Positions 24,995-32,849 of a stretch of 41,305 nucleotides of DNA are shown here, piece by piece. The translations under genes and the position numbers were made by a program. The notes beneath the pieces are model-generated. The model saw only the letters and a list, made by a program, of their open reading frames with translations, had not been told where the DNA came from and did not search any database. Position 1 is the stretch's first letter, and each line of letters starts with the position of its first letter. The stretch comes from Novosphingobium sp. Its GTDB lineage: Bacteria > Pseudomonadota > Alphaproteobacteria > Sphingomonadales > Sphingomonadaceae. Location: the NCBI GenBank assembly GCA_020848655.1, contig JADLHU010000115.1, forward strand, positions 75,899 through 117,203, in the 5' to 3' direction.

Positions 24995-26227
24995 TCAGCC
25001 GGCGTCGCGTCCGGGAAACGCCACGATGTCCGCGCCTTTGCGCAACTGGTCCAGATAATCACTCCACCACTGCGCCATCTGGACGCGTTCCTGCCAGTGC
25101 GCACCGCGATGGTAGGCGGCGCGCACCTTGTCGGTATCGCCGTGGGCCAGTGCACGTTCGATAGCGTCGGGATGCCACTTGCCGCTTTCGTTCAGAAGGG
25201 TGGATGCCATGGCGCGGAAGCCGTGCGCGGTCATTTCGTCGCTGGCATAGCCCAACCGGCGCAGGCCGGCATTGATGGTGTTTTCGCTCATCGGGCGAAC
25301 GCGGGTGCGGGCCGAGGGAAACACGTATCCGGCTGACCCCGTGATCGATTGTGCCTCGCGGAACAGGTCTACCGCTTGCCGTGATAACGGGACATGGTGC
25401 GCCTTGCGCATTTTCATCTTGCCCGCCGGGATAATCCACAGTGCGCCGTCCAGATCGAACTCGCTCCATTCGGCATGGCGCAGTTCACCAGGGCGGACAA
25501 ATACATGGGGCGCAATCTGCAAGGCCAGCTTGGTGGTGCCGCTGCCTTCATAGTCATCGATGGCGCGGAGCAACTGGCCGACCTGGTTGGCATCGGTGAT
25601 TGCGCCGTAATGGGTGACAGTTGGCGCAGTCAGCGCGCCGCGCAGATCACGGGTAGGGTCAGACGCCAGCCGCGCCGTCGCTACGGCATACCGAAACACC
25701 GCACCAGCCAGTTGCAGGCTGCGGCGCGCGCTTTCCAGCTTGCCCTTGCCTTCGATTCGACGAATGGCGGTCAACACGTCAGCCGGTTCAATCTCGCCTA
25801 TGGGCAATGTGCCGATGGACCCGCAAACCAGAGAAAGCAGATACTCGCTGCGGACTGCCGTGGCGGGTGCCCAGCCTTTCACCCCATCGCGTCGCCGTTT
25901 CTCGCAATACTCGTCGCAGATCGCCTTGAACGTGTCAGCCGCCTGTATGCGGGCGCGGACTTTCTCGCGCTGCTTTTCGCGGGAAGGGTCTTTCCCCATG
26001 GCGATCAGTTCCCGCGCTTCCTCTCGACGCCTGCGGGCTTCGCCAAGCCCAATTTCGGGATAGGCTCCGATGGCCAGCAGCTTTTCGCGCCCATCGACCC
26101 GATACTTGAGCCGCCAGAGCTTGCCGCCGGCTGGCGTGACCAGCAGGAACATGCCCCCACCGTCCGCCAACTTGATCGCCTTCGCGCCAGGCTTTGCGTT
26201 GCGAATGGCTACATCGGTCAAAGCCAC
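24995..26227 (-). CDS. P4-type tyrosine integrase
   Basis: A 410-residue integrase with the DUF4102-type N-terminal arm-binding domain (MALTDVAIRNAKPGAKAIKL, LADGGGMFLLV). The catalytic set is complete: Arg245 (FVRPGELR), Lys270 or Lys272, His335 and Arg338 (TAHGFRAM), His362 (ALAHGD) and Tyr372 (AAYHRG). It would recombine the element into and out of the tRNA-Gly 3' end. The start lies 213 bases from the tRNA, and TACCCCCA arm sites fill the gap, so expression and arm binding may be coupled. Confidence 0.92.
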   Translation of the reverse strand: MALTDVAIRNAKPGAKAIKLADGGGMFLLVTPAGGKLWRLKYRVDGREKLLAIGAYPEIGLGEARRRREEARELIAMGKDPSREKQREKVRARIQAADTFKAICDEYCEKRRRDGVKGWAPATAVRSEYLLSLVCGSIGTLPIGEIEPADVLTAIRRIEGKGKLESARRSLQLAGAVFRYAVATARLASDPTRDLRGALTAPTVTHYGAITDANQVGQLLRAIDDYEGSGTTKLALQIAPHVFVRPGELRHAEWSEFDLDGALWIIPAGKMKMRKAHHVPLSRQAVDLFREAQSITGSAGYVFPSARTRVRPMSENTINAGLRRLGYASDEMTAHGFRAMASTLLNESGKWHPDAIERALAHGDTDKVRAAYHRGAHWQERVQMAQWWSDYLDQLRKGADIVAFPGRDAG

Positions 26228-26253
26228 GGGATTGCTAGCCTTTCCGGGGCCTA

Positions 26254-26326
26254 TACCCCCAATCTACCCCCAGGCGTGGGGGTATCGAGTTGGCCGTTTT
26301 GCATATACCCCCCAATCGTACCCCCA
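26254..26326. repeat. Right arm-type repeats beside the integrase
   Basis: TACCCCCA occurs at 26254-26261, 26265-26272 and 26319-26326, as an inverted copy at 26277-26284, and as a six-C variant at 26306-26314. The pairs are spaced 11-13 bases, about one helical turn, as at the left end. They are read as binding sites for the integrase N-terminal domain and probably overlap its promoter. Confidence 0.65.
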
Positions 26327-26439
26327 CCGGCTGGTGGCTGAATGCGAACGCGGCTGAACGCTTGCGGCCTGATAACCGCTAAATACCGTGGATTTTTGGG
26401 GTCTGTCTAGGCGTCTGTGAACGTCGGCGGACAGGGAAA

Positions 26440-26513
26440 TGGAGCGGGTGAAGGGAATCGAACCCTCGTATTCAGCTTGGGAAGCTGCTGCTCTACCATT
26501 GAGCTACACCCGC
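26440..26513 (-). tRNA. tRNA-Gly, anticodon CCC
   Basis: On the minus strand the acceptor arm GCGGGTG pairs with CACCCGC. The D arm is GCTC/GAGC, the anticodon loop is TTCCCAA (CCC), the T loop is TTCGATT, and CCA is encoded at 26442-26440. The tRNA is complete. Its 3' end faces the integrase and is the integration site, so the element must supply the present 3' segment. Confidence 0.93.
26447..26460 (+). repeat. Right attachment site inside tRNA-Gly
   Basis: The T-arm/acceptor segment GGTGAAGGGAATCG is repeated with one mismatch at 14802-14815. P4-type integrases usually cross over in this part of a tRNA. Confidence 0.45.
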
Positions 26514-26611
26514 AAATCACGCGCAGGACGGTGATCTGGCCGGCCATCGGGCGCGCGCTTTGCGTTCCGCCCGGCAGGCGAGTGCCGAGTGCCACGATGA
26601 TGGGCGGCTCG

Positions 26612-27469
26612 TCAACGGCTGTCTTGCAGATTCTGGCCTGGTCGGGGGCATTCGTTTGAGCCGGCGGTGATCGCCCGGTAGCGTTCGAGCAGGTCCGTGG
26701 CGTCCATGTGGCTGCGCTGCGGGTAGAAGGCGAAATGCGAAACCACGGCATCGCCATAGATGAGGTTGTATCCGCCCAGTTGCGTCGGCCGGGTGACGGA
26801 CAACCATTCCTCCTCGTTGTTCGAACCCAGCCTGCCTTCGAATTTCGCGAACTCGGCGCCGAGCCAGGAAATGCAGTTGATCGACATACGGCTCATCGCG
26901 ATGGGGCGGTTGGGGAACTTGAGCCGGGAGAGCTGGTTGCCGCGCAGCACATCGAGGAACATGCGGTGCATGTTTTCGGCGAACTGCGCGTTTTCCCACC
27001 CGATCGCGTCCATGCAGTTCGCGCCGATATAGCCGTTGACCGTGATGACGCCCAGCGCCTGCCAGATGTGGCTGATGATCGCGTTGTTCACGATCACGGG
27101 GAAGATCAGGAAGGCTTCGGGATTGGCGATGCGAAACCGGGCGAGCTTCGCGATCGTCTGCGGCTCGATATAGCAGATGTCATCGTCGAGGCGGATATAG
27201 ACCGTGTCGTTCGCGATGCAGTTGGTGAAGAAGTGATGGATGGTCCACGGACCCCTGGGGGCGATGCCATCGGGAAGCGGGATCAGGCGGATGCGCGGAT
27301 CGAGCCGGGGAAGCCCGTTCAGGTGGGCCAGATCGTCGGCATCGGCGGTGTTGACCCAGACCTGAAGCTCATCCCAGCCTTCTTCCCGCAGGATTTGCGG
27401 GATGAGGACGTCCAGATAGCGCCTTCGGCCAGCGGGAATGGTCAATACGACACGATGGTTTGCGATCAC
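26612..27469 (-). CDS. Glycosyltransferase-like protein (GT-A fold suspected)
   Basis: A 285-residue protein starting at GTG. It opens HRVVLTIPAGRRRYLDVLIP and has a DXD-like motif NDTVYIRLDDDICYIEPQTI, the usual metal and nucleotide-sugar site of GT-A enzymes, then hydrophobic strands (AFLIFPVIVNNAIISHIWQA). No signal peptide or transmembrane span is visible. The acceptor is unknown and no other surface-glycan genes adjoin it. The gene lies directly beyond the tRNA that borders the element and has chromosomal base composition. Confidence 0.6.
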   Translation of the reverse strand: MIANHRVVLTIPAGRRRYLDVLIPQILREEGWDELQVWVNTADADDLAHLNGLPRLDPRIRLIPLPDGIAPRGPWTIHHFFTNCIANDTVYIRLDDDICYIEPQTIAKLARFRIANPEAFLIFPVIVNNAIISHIWQALGVITVNGYIGANCMDAIGWENAQFAENMHRMFLDVLRGNQLSRLKFPNRPIAMSRMSINCISWLGAEFAKFEGRLGSNNEEEWLSVTRPTQLGGYNLIYGDAVVSHFAFYPQRSHMDATDLLERYRAITAGSNECPRPGQNLQDSR

Positions 27470-27594
27470 GCTTCAGGTCCGTGGCATCTTGATCCGGGTT
27501 GGCCTGTCGCTGGTATGGGGTCGCGTGCGCAAGTGCAAGGTTCACGCGGCGCGACCGGGGCGGGGCGCGATGCGCCGCCCCGGTCCACAGCCGG

Positions 27595-28914
27595 TCAGGA
27601 GGGCGTCAACCCGAGGCGACGGTTCAGGCGGTCGATGCGCAACTGGATGGCGGCCTCATCGCGCAGCGAAAGGTCGCCCTGCCGGTCATGGCGCATCATT
27701 CGCTCGCGTGAGCGGATCGCGCTCAGTTCGCGCATGGCCATGGCGTTGTTGCGGCGGCTCAGCCCCTGGCGCGCGGTGGTGGTGCGCAGGTACTGCTCGA
27801 TCGAATTGAGCTGCGAGAGGACTTCGCCCTGGCCGTCTGGGCCCTGGCCATCTGGGCCCTGGTGATCGGGGCCCTGGTGATCGGGGCGTCCGCCTTGCGC
27901 GGTCGAAACCCAGCGGCCGCGCGTGTCGTAGAAGCCGCTGACGACACCCTGGTGCCAGCGCCCGCGGGTATCGTAATAGCCGGGCTGGGCATCCGCGATC
28001 CACTGGCCGCTGGCATCGCGATGGCCGCCCGGCGCACCGGCGATCCAGCGTCCGGTGCGGTCATAATGGCCGGTGGTGACCCCGGCGACCCACTGGCCGC
28101 GCTGGTCGTAATAGCCGCTGGCGGTTCCCGCGATCCATTGGCCGGCGCTGTCATAGTATCCGTTCGAGGATGCCGGTATCCAGCGGTTCTGGCCGTCATA
28201 GCTGCCGCTCGCGCTGCCGTCGTTCTGGTGGGGAACCCAGTTGCCGCGCGCGTCGTAATGGCCGTTGGGCGTGCCGGCGATCCAGGTGTCGTTGCGGTCG
28301 TAATAGCCGGTGGCGCGGCCCTGGCCGGTGGTGTTGGCATGCCACAGGCCACGGCTGTCGTAATAGCCATAGGCATCCGAACGGCGATTGCCGGCCTGGC
28401 CCTGCCGGGCCTCGGTTGCGATCCATTGGTCCGTGCGGTTGTAATAGCCATTGGCCGAAGCCGGCACCCATTCGCCGCGCGAACTGTAGGCGCCGCTGCT
28501 TTCGGGCGCGCCGGAATTGGCGATCCAGCGGTTGTCCTGGCCGTAGTAGCCGTTGGGCGCGCCTTCCACCCATTGCCCGTCGCGATCATAGTAGCCGCGC
28601 GCGGCCGTGGGGGCGACGCCGGTGGCATGCCAGCGGTTGGCGTTGTCGTAATAGCCGTAGGCGCGGCTGCAATCGCCCGCCGGCTTGGTGGCCTGGTTGC
28701 CGATCACTGCACCGGCGATCGCGCCGACAACGGTGCCGACTGTCCGGTCGCCGCGCCCGGCGATGACATTGCCGGCAACGGCGCCGACGCCGGCCCCGGC
28801 GACCGTACCGACGACCTGGCCCGAGCGCAGGCGCTCGCAGTTTTCCTGGGCGTGGGCGACGGACGGAATGAGGGCGATCGCGGCGATGCTCGCGACGAGA
28901 TGGAGAGTGCGCAT
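27595..28914 (-). CDS. Secreted glycine-zipper protein with about 15 GYYDxxGxW repeats
   Basis: A 439-residue exported protein. The signal peptide MRTLHLVASIAAIALIPSVA ends with HAQ. A glycine zipper follows at about 35-75 (GTVAGAGVGAVAGNVIAG, GTVVGAIAGAVIGNQ), typical of outer-membrane-inserting lipoprotein-like modules. About 15 imperfect repeats of 15-25 residues built on GYYDxxGxWxAG come next, then a short PDxQG tandem and a basic helical tail (NSIEQYLRTTTARQGLSRRN). The start at 28914 has GGAG nine bases upstream. The aromatic repeats suggest a surface-exposed or cell-wall-binding beta structure. No enzyme motif is seen. Confidence 0.75.
   Translation of the reverse strand: MRTLHLVASIAAIALIPSVAHAQENCERLRSGQVVGTVAGAGVGAVAGNVIAGRGDRTVGTVVGAIAGAVIGNQATKPAGDCSRAYGYYDNANRWHATGVAPTAARGYYDRDGQWVEGAPNGYYGQDNRWIANSGAPESSGAYSSRGEWVPASANGYYNRTDQWIATEARQGQAGNRRSDAYGYYDSRGLWHANTTGQGRATGYYDRNDTWIAGTPNGHYDARGNWVPHQNDGSASGSYDGQNRWIPASSNGYYDSAGQWIAGTASGYYDQRGQWVAGVTTGHYDRTGRWIAGAPGGHRDASGQWIADAQPGYYDTRGRWHQGVVSGFYDTRGRWVSTAQGGRPDHQGPDHQGPDGQGPDGQGEVLSQLNSIEQYLRTTTARQGLSRRNNAMAMRELSAIRSRERMMRHDRQGDLSLRDEAAIQLRIDRLNRRLGLTPS
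27826..27885. repeat. Four tandem 15-bp repeats inside the repeat-protein gene
   Basis: Four 15-base units of the form GCCCTGGYVRTCKGG encode PDHQG/PDGQG. The last two are identical and the first two differ by one base. In-frame gain or loss of units would change protein length without shifting frame. Confidence 0.7.
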
Positions 28915-28994
28915 GATGGATTGCTCCAGAAACGACGGATGTGCGTTTCTCAAAAACGTGGAGCGGATGGTATCAAGAAAGGTTCCCGGGAATT

Positions 28995-29093
28995 ATGAAT
29001 AAATATGATCAGATTTTAATGAAGGTAAAAATAGATGAATCAGAATTACAGGAAAATATAGATTATGATTATTTGATTTCGCTCGAAAATTAA
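28995..29093 (+). CDS. Possible 32-codon AT-rich small ORF
   Basis: ATG at 28995 opens a 32-residue acidic peptide beginning MNKYDQILMKVKID and ending YDYLISLEN. It lies in an AT-rich patch (about 28980-29110) inside the 320-base gap between the repeat protein and the kinase gene. AAAGG lies about 12 bases upstream, somewhat far. It could be a small gene, the remnant of a transferred gene, or simply AT-rich regulatory DNA without coding function. Nothing else is seen in the gap. Confidence 0.25.
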   Translation: MNKYDQILMKVKIDESELQENIDYDYLISLEN

Positions 29094-29234
29094 TGTGCAA
29101 ATTTCTGTACGAATCATGATACCCTGTTGGTGCTCACGGGAAATTACGACTGGTGGGTACCGCCTTGATTGACCACTGCGCCTTCGCCGGGCGGGTCGGG
29201 CGGCCCCCTTCCGGCAGACCGAACTGGCATCGTC

Positions 29235-30251
29235 ATGGAACCGATCGATCCTTACGCCGCAGTCGATGACAGCCTGATGCTGGCGGTCATCCATTGTTCC
29301 AATGCGCCGCTCGTGCTGCTGGACGACACGCTGACCGTGCTGGCCGTCAGCACGTCGTTCGGCCGCGCCTTCGGCCTCGATCCCGACGCGGCCATCGGCT
29401 GCAAGCTGGCCGCGCTGGGCGAGGGCGAATGGAATGTCCCGCAACTGGAATCGCTGCTGTCCGCCACGGCCTCGAACCAGGCGCATGTCGCTGCCTATGA
29501 GATGGACCTGAAACGCACCGGTGCCGGCATCCGGCGGCTGGTCGTCAACGCGCGCAAGCTCGATCATTCGGATGCGGCCCGCACGCTCCTGCTGGTGACG
29601 ATCATGGACGTTACCGACGCGCGCATCGCCGAGAAGCTGAAGGACGATCTGCTGCGTGAGAAAGGCATCGTGCTTCAGGAATTGCAGCATCGCGTGGCGA
29701 ACAGCCTGCAGATCGTCGCCAGCGTGCTGATCCAGAGCGCGCGGCGCACCCAGTCCGAGGAAACCCGCGCGAACCTGCATGATGCGCATCAGCGCATCAT
29801 GTCGATCGCCACGTTGCAGCAGCAGCTTTCCGCGTCGCAACTGGGCGAAGTGGGGCTGTGCACCTATTTCACCGACTTGTGCCGCAGCATCGGCGCATCG
29901 ATGATCCGCGATCACAACCAGATCTCTCTCGCCGTCACTTCCGATGACAGCACGAGCAAGGCCGACGTTTCGATCAGCCTGGGCCTGATCGTGACCGAAC
30001 TGGTCATCAACGCGCTGAAGCACGCCTTTCCCGGCGGGCGCATCGGCACGATCAAGGTGGGGTACAGTTCGGACGGCGAGGACTGGACGCTATCGGTCAC
30101 CGATGATGGCGTGGGCCTGCCGCATGGCGAGCAGGATATCAAGCCCGGCTTGGGTACGAGCATCGTCGCCGCCCTGGCCAGCAGCCTGAGCGCCGAAGTG
30201 GAGACCACCGATGCCAACCCCGGCGTATCCGTGGCAATCATCCACCACTGA
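29235..30251 (+). CDS. PAS-containing HisKA_2/HWE-type sensor histidine kinase
   Basis: A 338-residue cytoplasmic kinase. A PAS-like sensor (about 15-130: APLVLLDDTLTVLAVSTSFG, VTIMDVTDARIAEKL) precedes the phosphoacceptor helix VLQELQHRVANSLQIVASVL (His152). The ATP-binding domain has N box ELVINALKHAFP, G1 DDGVGLPHG and G2 GLGTSIVAAL. There are no membrane segments. Kinases of this group in alphaproteobacteria often feed PhyR-type general stress or light responses. No response regulator is adjacent. The start is uncertain: ATG at 29235 fits the domain start, but an in-frame TTG lies at 29169. Confidence 0.85.
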   Translation: MEPIDPYAAVDDSLMLAVIHCSNAPLVLLDDTLTVLAVSTSFGRAFGLDPDAAIGCKLAALGEGEWNVPQLESLLSATASNQAHVAAYEMDLKRTGAGIRRLVVNARKLDHSDAARTLLLVTIMDVTDARIAEKLKDDLLREKGIVLQELQHRVANSLQIVASVLIQSARRTQSEETRANLHDAHQRIMSIATLQQQLSASQLGEVGLCTYFTDLCRSIGASMIRDHNQISLAVTSDDSTSKADVSISLGLIVTELVINALKHAFPGGRIGTIKVGYSSDGEDWTLSVTDDGVGLPHGEQDIKPGLGTSIVAALASSLSAEVETTDANPGVSVAIIHH

Positions 30252-30280
30252 CCAGGCGCGGCGGCCGCGCCTGCGGGCGA

Positions 30281-30586
30281 TCAGCCCTGCTTTTCTCGCG
30301 AGAGGCGCCGCTTGTTGGCGCGTACCTTGGTGGACAAATGGCGCGTCAGATTGCTGGCGAAGGCATCGGCGCTATGCCCCATCGCGCCGGTCAGCGCGGC
30401 GCTTTGCACGTGGGCAAGGCTTTCGGCCTTTTCAACGATCATCCGCGTGGCCTCTTCCGCGGCGGCGGGGCCGCCGCGCGACAGCTTGGCCATGCGCATG
30501 GCGATGACCGCGGCGCTGTCGACGCCGAGGCCCCACATGTCGAGGCTGATGTTGAACCAGGCGTTGGGATGGAATTGCTTGAACAT
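30281..30586 (-). CDS. Conserved hypothetical small protein
   Basis: A 101-residue protein starting MFKQFHPNAWFNISLDMWGL. It is helical and rich in alanine, and ends in a very basic tail (RHLSTKVRANKRRLSREKQG). GAGG lies seven bases before the ATG at 30586, and an in-frame ATG lies 12 bases further up. The layout resembles small polyhydroxyalkanoate-granule or phasin-like helical proteins, but no signature supports that name. It converges on the kinase gene. Confidence 0.6.
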   Translation of the reverse strand: MFKQFHPNAWFNISLDMWGLGVDSAAVIAMRMAKLSRGGPAAAEEATRMIVEKAESLAHVQSAALTGAMGHSADAFASNLTRHLSTKVRANKRRLSREKQG

Positions 30587-30631
30587 GATGGGCCTCATGC
30601 ACGACGCGAACGCGCGTGCCTAGAACGCTAT

Positions 30632-30669
30632 ATGGGAGGAACGCCTTAAGATGGGAAGAATGCCTTAAG
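30632..30669. repeat. 19-bp tandem direct repeat in an intergenic region
   Basis: ATGGGAGGAACGCCTTAAG (30632-30650) is followed at once by ATGGGAAGAATGCCTTAAG (30651-30669), 17 of 19 identical. It lies about 46 bases upstream of the small gene at 30586. Two copies about two helical turns apart suit a dimeric regulator. The gap 30587-30986 holds no gene. It also has an inverted repeat, ACCATGCTGT (30767-30776) and ACAGCATGGT (30823-30832). Confidence 0.5.
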
Positions 30670-30986
30670 GGCAGTCACGATTACGGATGGCGCGTGACAC
30701 GGCGGTCAACTCCGGCCGTGGGGCCGCGTGTTCCCGGCAAGGCGCGTTCCTGGCAAGGGTGCCGCCACCATGCTGTTGGCAGATTCAGGTACGTTTCCGA
30801 CGAATTTCGGCAACGACCCCCGACAGCATGGTGACGGCGAGTTCATAACGTACCAGATGACCGAATGACGCATACGACTTGTCGCATGCACGGGGCGGCT
30901 GGACGCGATGAACGTCGAAATTCGATCTTATGCGCTGTCTGCCCGGGATTTACCACTGTTTTACCAAACCTGTTGTACGATGGGCT

Positions 30987-31316
30987 ATGTCCCGCCAAAT
31001 CACCCCTCGGCAAACGCAGAGGCGATCGGTCGCCCTGGCCGCGACATGGCGTACGCAAAGCGGGTTGCGGGCCAATTGCCAGATCTCGGACATTTCGGCC
31101 CATGGCTGCTGCGTGGAGACGAAGGGGCTTTACGTGAAAGTGGGCGTGCGCGTCGTCATCCGGCCGCAAGGGCTGGAAGGGCTGACCGGGATCGTGCGCT
31201 GGGTGGAAGGGCCGCACGCGGGCGTCGAATTCGATTCACCGCTCTATCAGCCCGTGGTGGATCACCTCGTCAATCTCCACGCCACGCGCCGGGGCGTCGG
31301 GCTGGAGCACTGCTGA
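30987..31316 (+). CDS. PilZ-domain protein, putative c-di-GMP receptor
   Basis: A 109-residue single PilZ domain. RQTQRRSVALAATWR supplies the RxxxR loop and CQISDISAHGCCVE the (D/N)xSxxG motif that together bind cyclic di-GMP, and GIVRWVEGPHAGVEF completes the barrel. Start at 30987 (MSRQITPRQTQRR) gives the compact domain. An in-frame ATG at 30930 would add 19 poorly conserved residues. A stand-alone PilZ protein would relay c-di-GMP levels to an unknown partner such as a motility or polysaccharide system. Confidence 0.85.
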   Translation: MSRQITPRQTQRRSVALAATWRTQSGLRANCQISDISAHGCCVETKGLYVKVGVRVVIRPQGLEGLTGIVRWVEGPHAGVEFDSPLYQPVVDHLVNLHATRRGVGLEHC

Positions 31317-31331
31317 ACGTAGCGCCCGCGC

Positions 31332-32114
31332 TCAGCCGCGCATCGCGCGTGACAGCGGTTCGCTCGTCACCGGATAGCCAAGACCTTCAGGAATGGTCAG
31401 CCAGCGCTCGCCATCACGCAATTGCGCGGTGGGTGAGATCGTGCGGACGGGGATCGCCTCGGCATGTGCGCGGGCTTCGGCGAAGCTGGCGAACTGGGCC
31501 AGCCGTTCCAGATTGCGCCGGGTGGGGAAGATCACGTGCAGTTCGCCTGTTTCGGCGCGGTGCAACGCCTCGGCGGCGGAGAGCCAGAACAGGCGGCTGT
31601 TCTCGGTCGCGTCCACGGTAATGTCGACCTCGCCGGTGCCAAGATCGGCCAGGAAGAAAAAGGTATCGAACGGGCGCTCCAGCTCGCGGGGGCACCAGCG
31701 TGCGAAGGGCACGAGGCTGTCGAGATCGAGTTGCCAGCCGAAGCGATCGAGCACCGCCGCGAGTTCACCCTGCTCGATCAGCAAGGCGCGCGCGGCGGCA
31801 GCCTCTTCGGCGGCCACGGGCGCGCGCAGTGAAACGGCAAGGCCGGTTTCCTCCAGCGTCTCGCGGATCGCGGCGATGCGCGCGGCGGCCAGTTCCGCAT
31901 CGGCATGTGGGGCAAGGGCGGCCGCAAGCACCCGGTCTGCCGGATCGACGCGCCCGCCGGGAAACACCGCGGCATTCGCTGCAAACCGCATTTCGCGGGT
32001 ACGCTGGACCATCAGCAGTTCGGGAGCGCCGCCGGCTGGTCCCTTGCGGAATATCACCGCGGTGGCGGCGGGGACGATCTGCTGGATGGGTGGCGGGTTA
32101 TCGAATTCGTCCAT
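31332..32114 (-). CDS. NUDIX hydrolase (NUDT19-like)
   Basis: A 260-residue protein. AATAVIFRKGPAGGAPELLM opens the domain. FPGGRVDPADR and, 20 or so residues later, AAIRETLEETGLAV form the Nudix box with an insertion between the glycine part and the REUxEExGU helix, as in NUDT19-like CoA or nucleotide diphosphate hydrolases. The C-terminus (VIFPTRRNLERLAQFASFAE) is also typical of that group. The start MDEFDNPPP at 32114 is the first residue of the conserved region. It converges with the PilZ gene. Confidence 0.82.
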   Translation of the reverse strand: MDEFDNPPPIQQIVPAATAVIFRKGPAGGAPELLMVQRTREMRFAANAAVFPGGRVDPADRVLAAALAPHADAELAAARIAAIRETLEETGLAVSLRAPVAAEEAAAARALLIEQGELAAVLDRFGWQLDLDSLVPFARWCPRELERPFDTFFFLADLGTGEVDITVDATENSRLFWLSAAEALHRAETGELHVIFPTRRNLERLAQFASFAEARAHAEAIPVRTISPTAQLRDGERWLTIPEGLGYPVTSEPLSRAMRG

Positions 32115-32194
32115 GGTGTATCTTCGCGTGGCGGGCGCTGGCTGGCAAGGGGGAAGGGGCCAAGTGGAAAGGGCTGGCGCGCCTTCCCGACCCC

Positions 32195-32291
32195 TGTCGG
32201 AAAGCTTTACACCCGCTGCCTGGCTACCGGACGATGGCGGCACGAAAGTGCCGCAATTTCTGAGGTTTTATGAACTGGCACGGAGCATGCA
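32195..32291 (+). promoter_or_regulatory. Sigma-54-type promoter with an upstream palindromic element
   Basis: TGGCACGGAGCATGCA (32276-32291) matches the sigma-54 consensus TGGCACGnnnnTTGCW with one mismatch; GG and GC are 12 bases apart as required. About 70 bases upstream, TGTCGGAAAGCTTTACACC (32195-32213) is a partly palindromic site where an enhancer-binding protein would sit. Between them is a GCGGCAC-GAAA-GTGCCGC stem (32237-32254). From memory, similar pairs precede PEP-CTERM genes in exosortase-bearing bacteria. No gene follows on the plus strand. Confidence 0.5.
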
Positions 32292-32323
32292 TAGCTACTG
32301 GTACCCCAATGTAGTCTCGACTA

Positions 32324-32358
32324 GAGGCGGGGCCGCAAAGTCTCCGTGGCCCCGCCTC
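32324..32358. terminator. 11-bp GC hairpin, likely terminator
   Basis: GAGGCGGGGCC (32324-32334) and GGCCCCGCCTC (32348-32358) pair perfectly around a 13-base loop. It lies 134 bases past the grxD stop and can end the leu-grxD transcript. On the other strand it lies about 20 bases after the expected sigma-54 start site. The gap 32115-32492 otherwise shows no gene. Confidence 0.55.
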
Positions 32359-32492
32359 CCCGAGAAACTCCCCAGACCAGATCGGCAACCGCAGAACGCA
32401 CGAACGCCGCAAAGGCATGGCCACTGCGGCGTATCGCTATCGTCGGGACGGAAAAGCTCCGCGGGCCCCGGTTCCGTTCGGAAAGGCGCCCG

Positions 32493-32819
32493 TCAGGCGG
32501 GAGGAGACGCGCTGTCGGCCACAAGCTGTTGCAGCTCGCCGGCTTCGAACATTTCCATCATGATGTCGCTGCCGCCCACGAATTCGCCCTTGACGTAAAG
32601 CTGGGGAATCGTCGGCCAGTCGGAAAATTCCTTGATCGACTGGCGGATCTCCATGTCCTGCAACACGTCGACGCTTTCATATTCCACGCCAAGGTGATCG
32701 AGGATCGCGATGGCGCGGCTGGAAAAGCCGCACTGCGGAAACAGCGGCGTGCCTTTCATGAACAGCACGACGCTGTTGGAATTGACGATCTCGGCGATAC
32801 GGTTGTGCGTGTCGGACAT
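32493..32819 (-). CDS. grxD: Monothiol glutaredoxin Grx4
   Basis: A 108-residue CGFS-type monothiol glutaredoxin. The active site is PQCGFSSRA (Cys30), preceded by FMKGTP. The glutathione-binding segment is [24 protein letters not shown] proteins carry a shared [2Fe-2S] cluster and pass clusters to apoproteins or report on iron with BolA partners. The bolA gene is directly upstream (30 bases), the classic pairing. It is the last gene of the minus-strand run from leuC. Confidence 0.93.
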   Translation of the reverse strand: MSDTHNRIAEIVNSNSVVLFMKGTPLFPQCGFSSRAIAILDHLGVEYESVDVLQDMEIRQSIKEFSDWPTIPQLYVKGEFVGGSDIMMEMFEAGELQQLVADSASPPA

Positions 32820-32849
32820 GGTAGTCGATAACCCCGGCTGAAGTGATCC

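Larger units (their letters stand above)
14802..26460. mobile_element. P4-type integrative element in tRNA-Gly(CCC), about 11.7 kb
   Basis: The right end is the 3' part of tRNA-Gly, with a tyrosine integrase just inside reading away from the tRNA. The left end is placed at the imperfect tRNA repeat at 14802. TACCCCCA arm repeats lie inside both ends. All ten to twelve genes are on the minus strand. Modules are integrase, nuclease, type III restriction-modification, an unknown gene, AlpA-like regulator, primase, DUF3987 and two overlapping end genes. No capsid, packaging, relaxase or type IV secretion genes are present, so transfer would need helper functions. The exact left boundary is uncertain by roughly 100-200 bases. 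Confidence 0.7.

Noticed and set aside
27595..28914. CRISPR array suggested by regularly spaced repeats
   Set aside because: The repeats are in frame, diverged at DNA level and encode GYYD-W protein repeats; no constant repeat with unique spacers.
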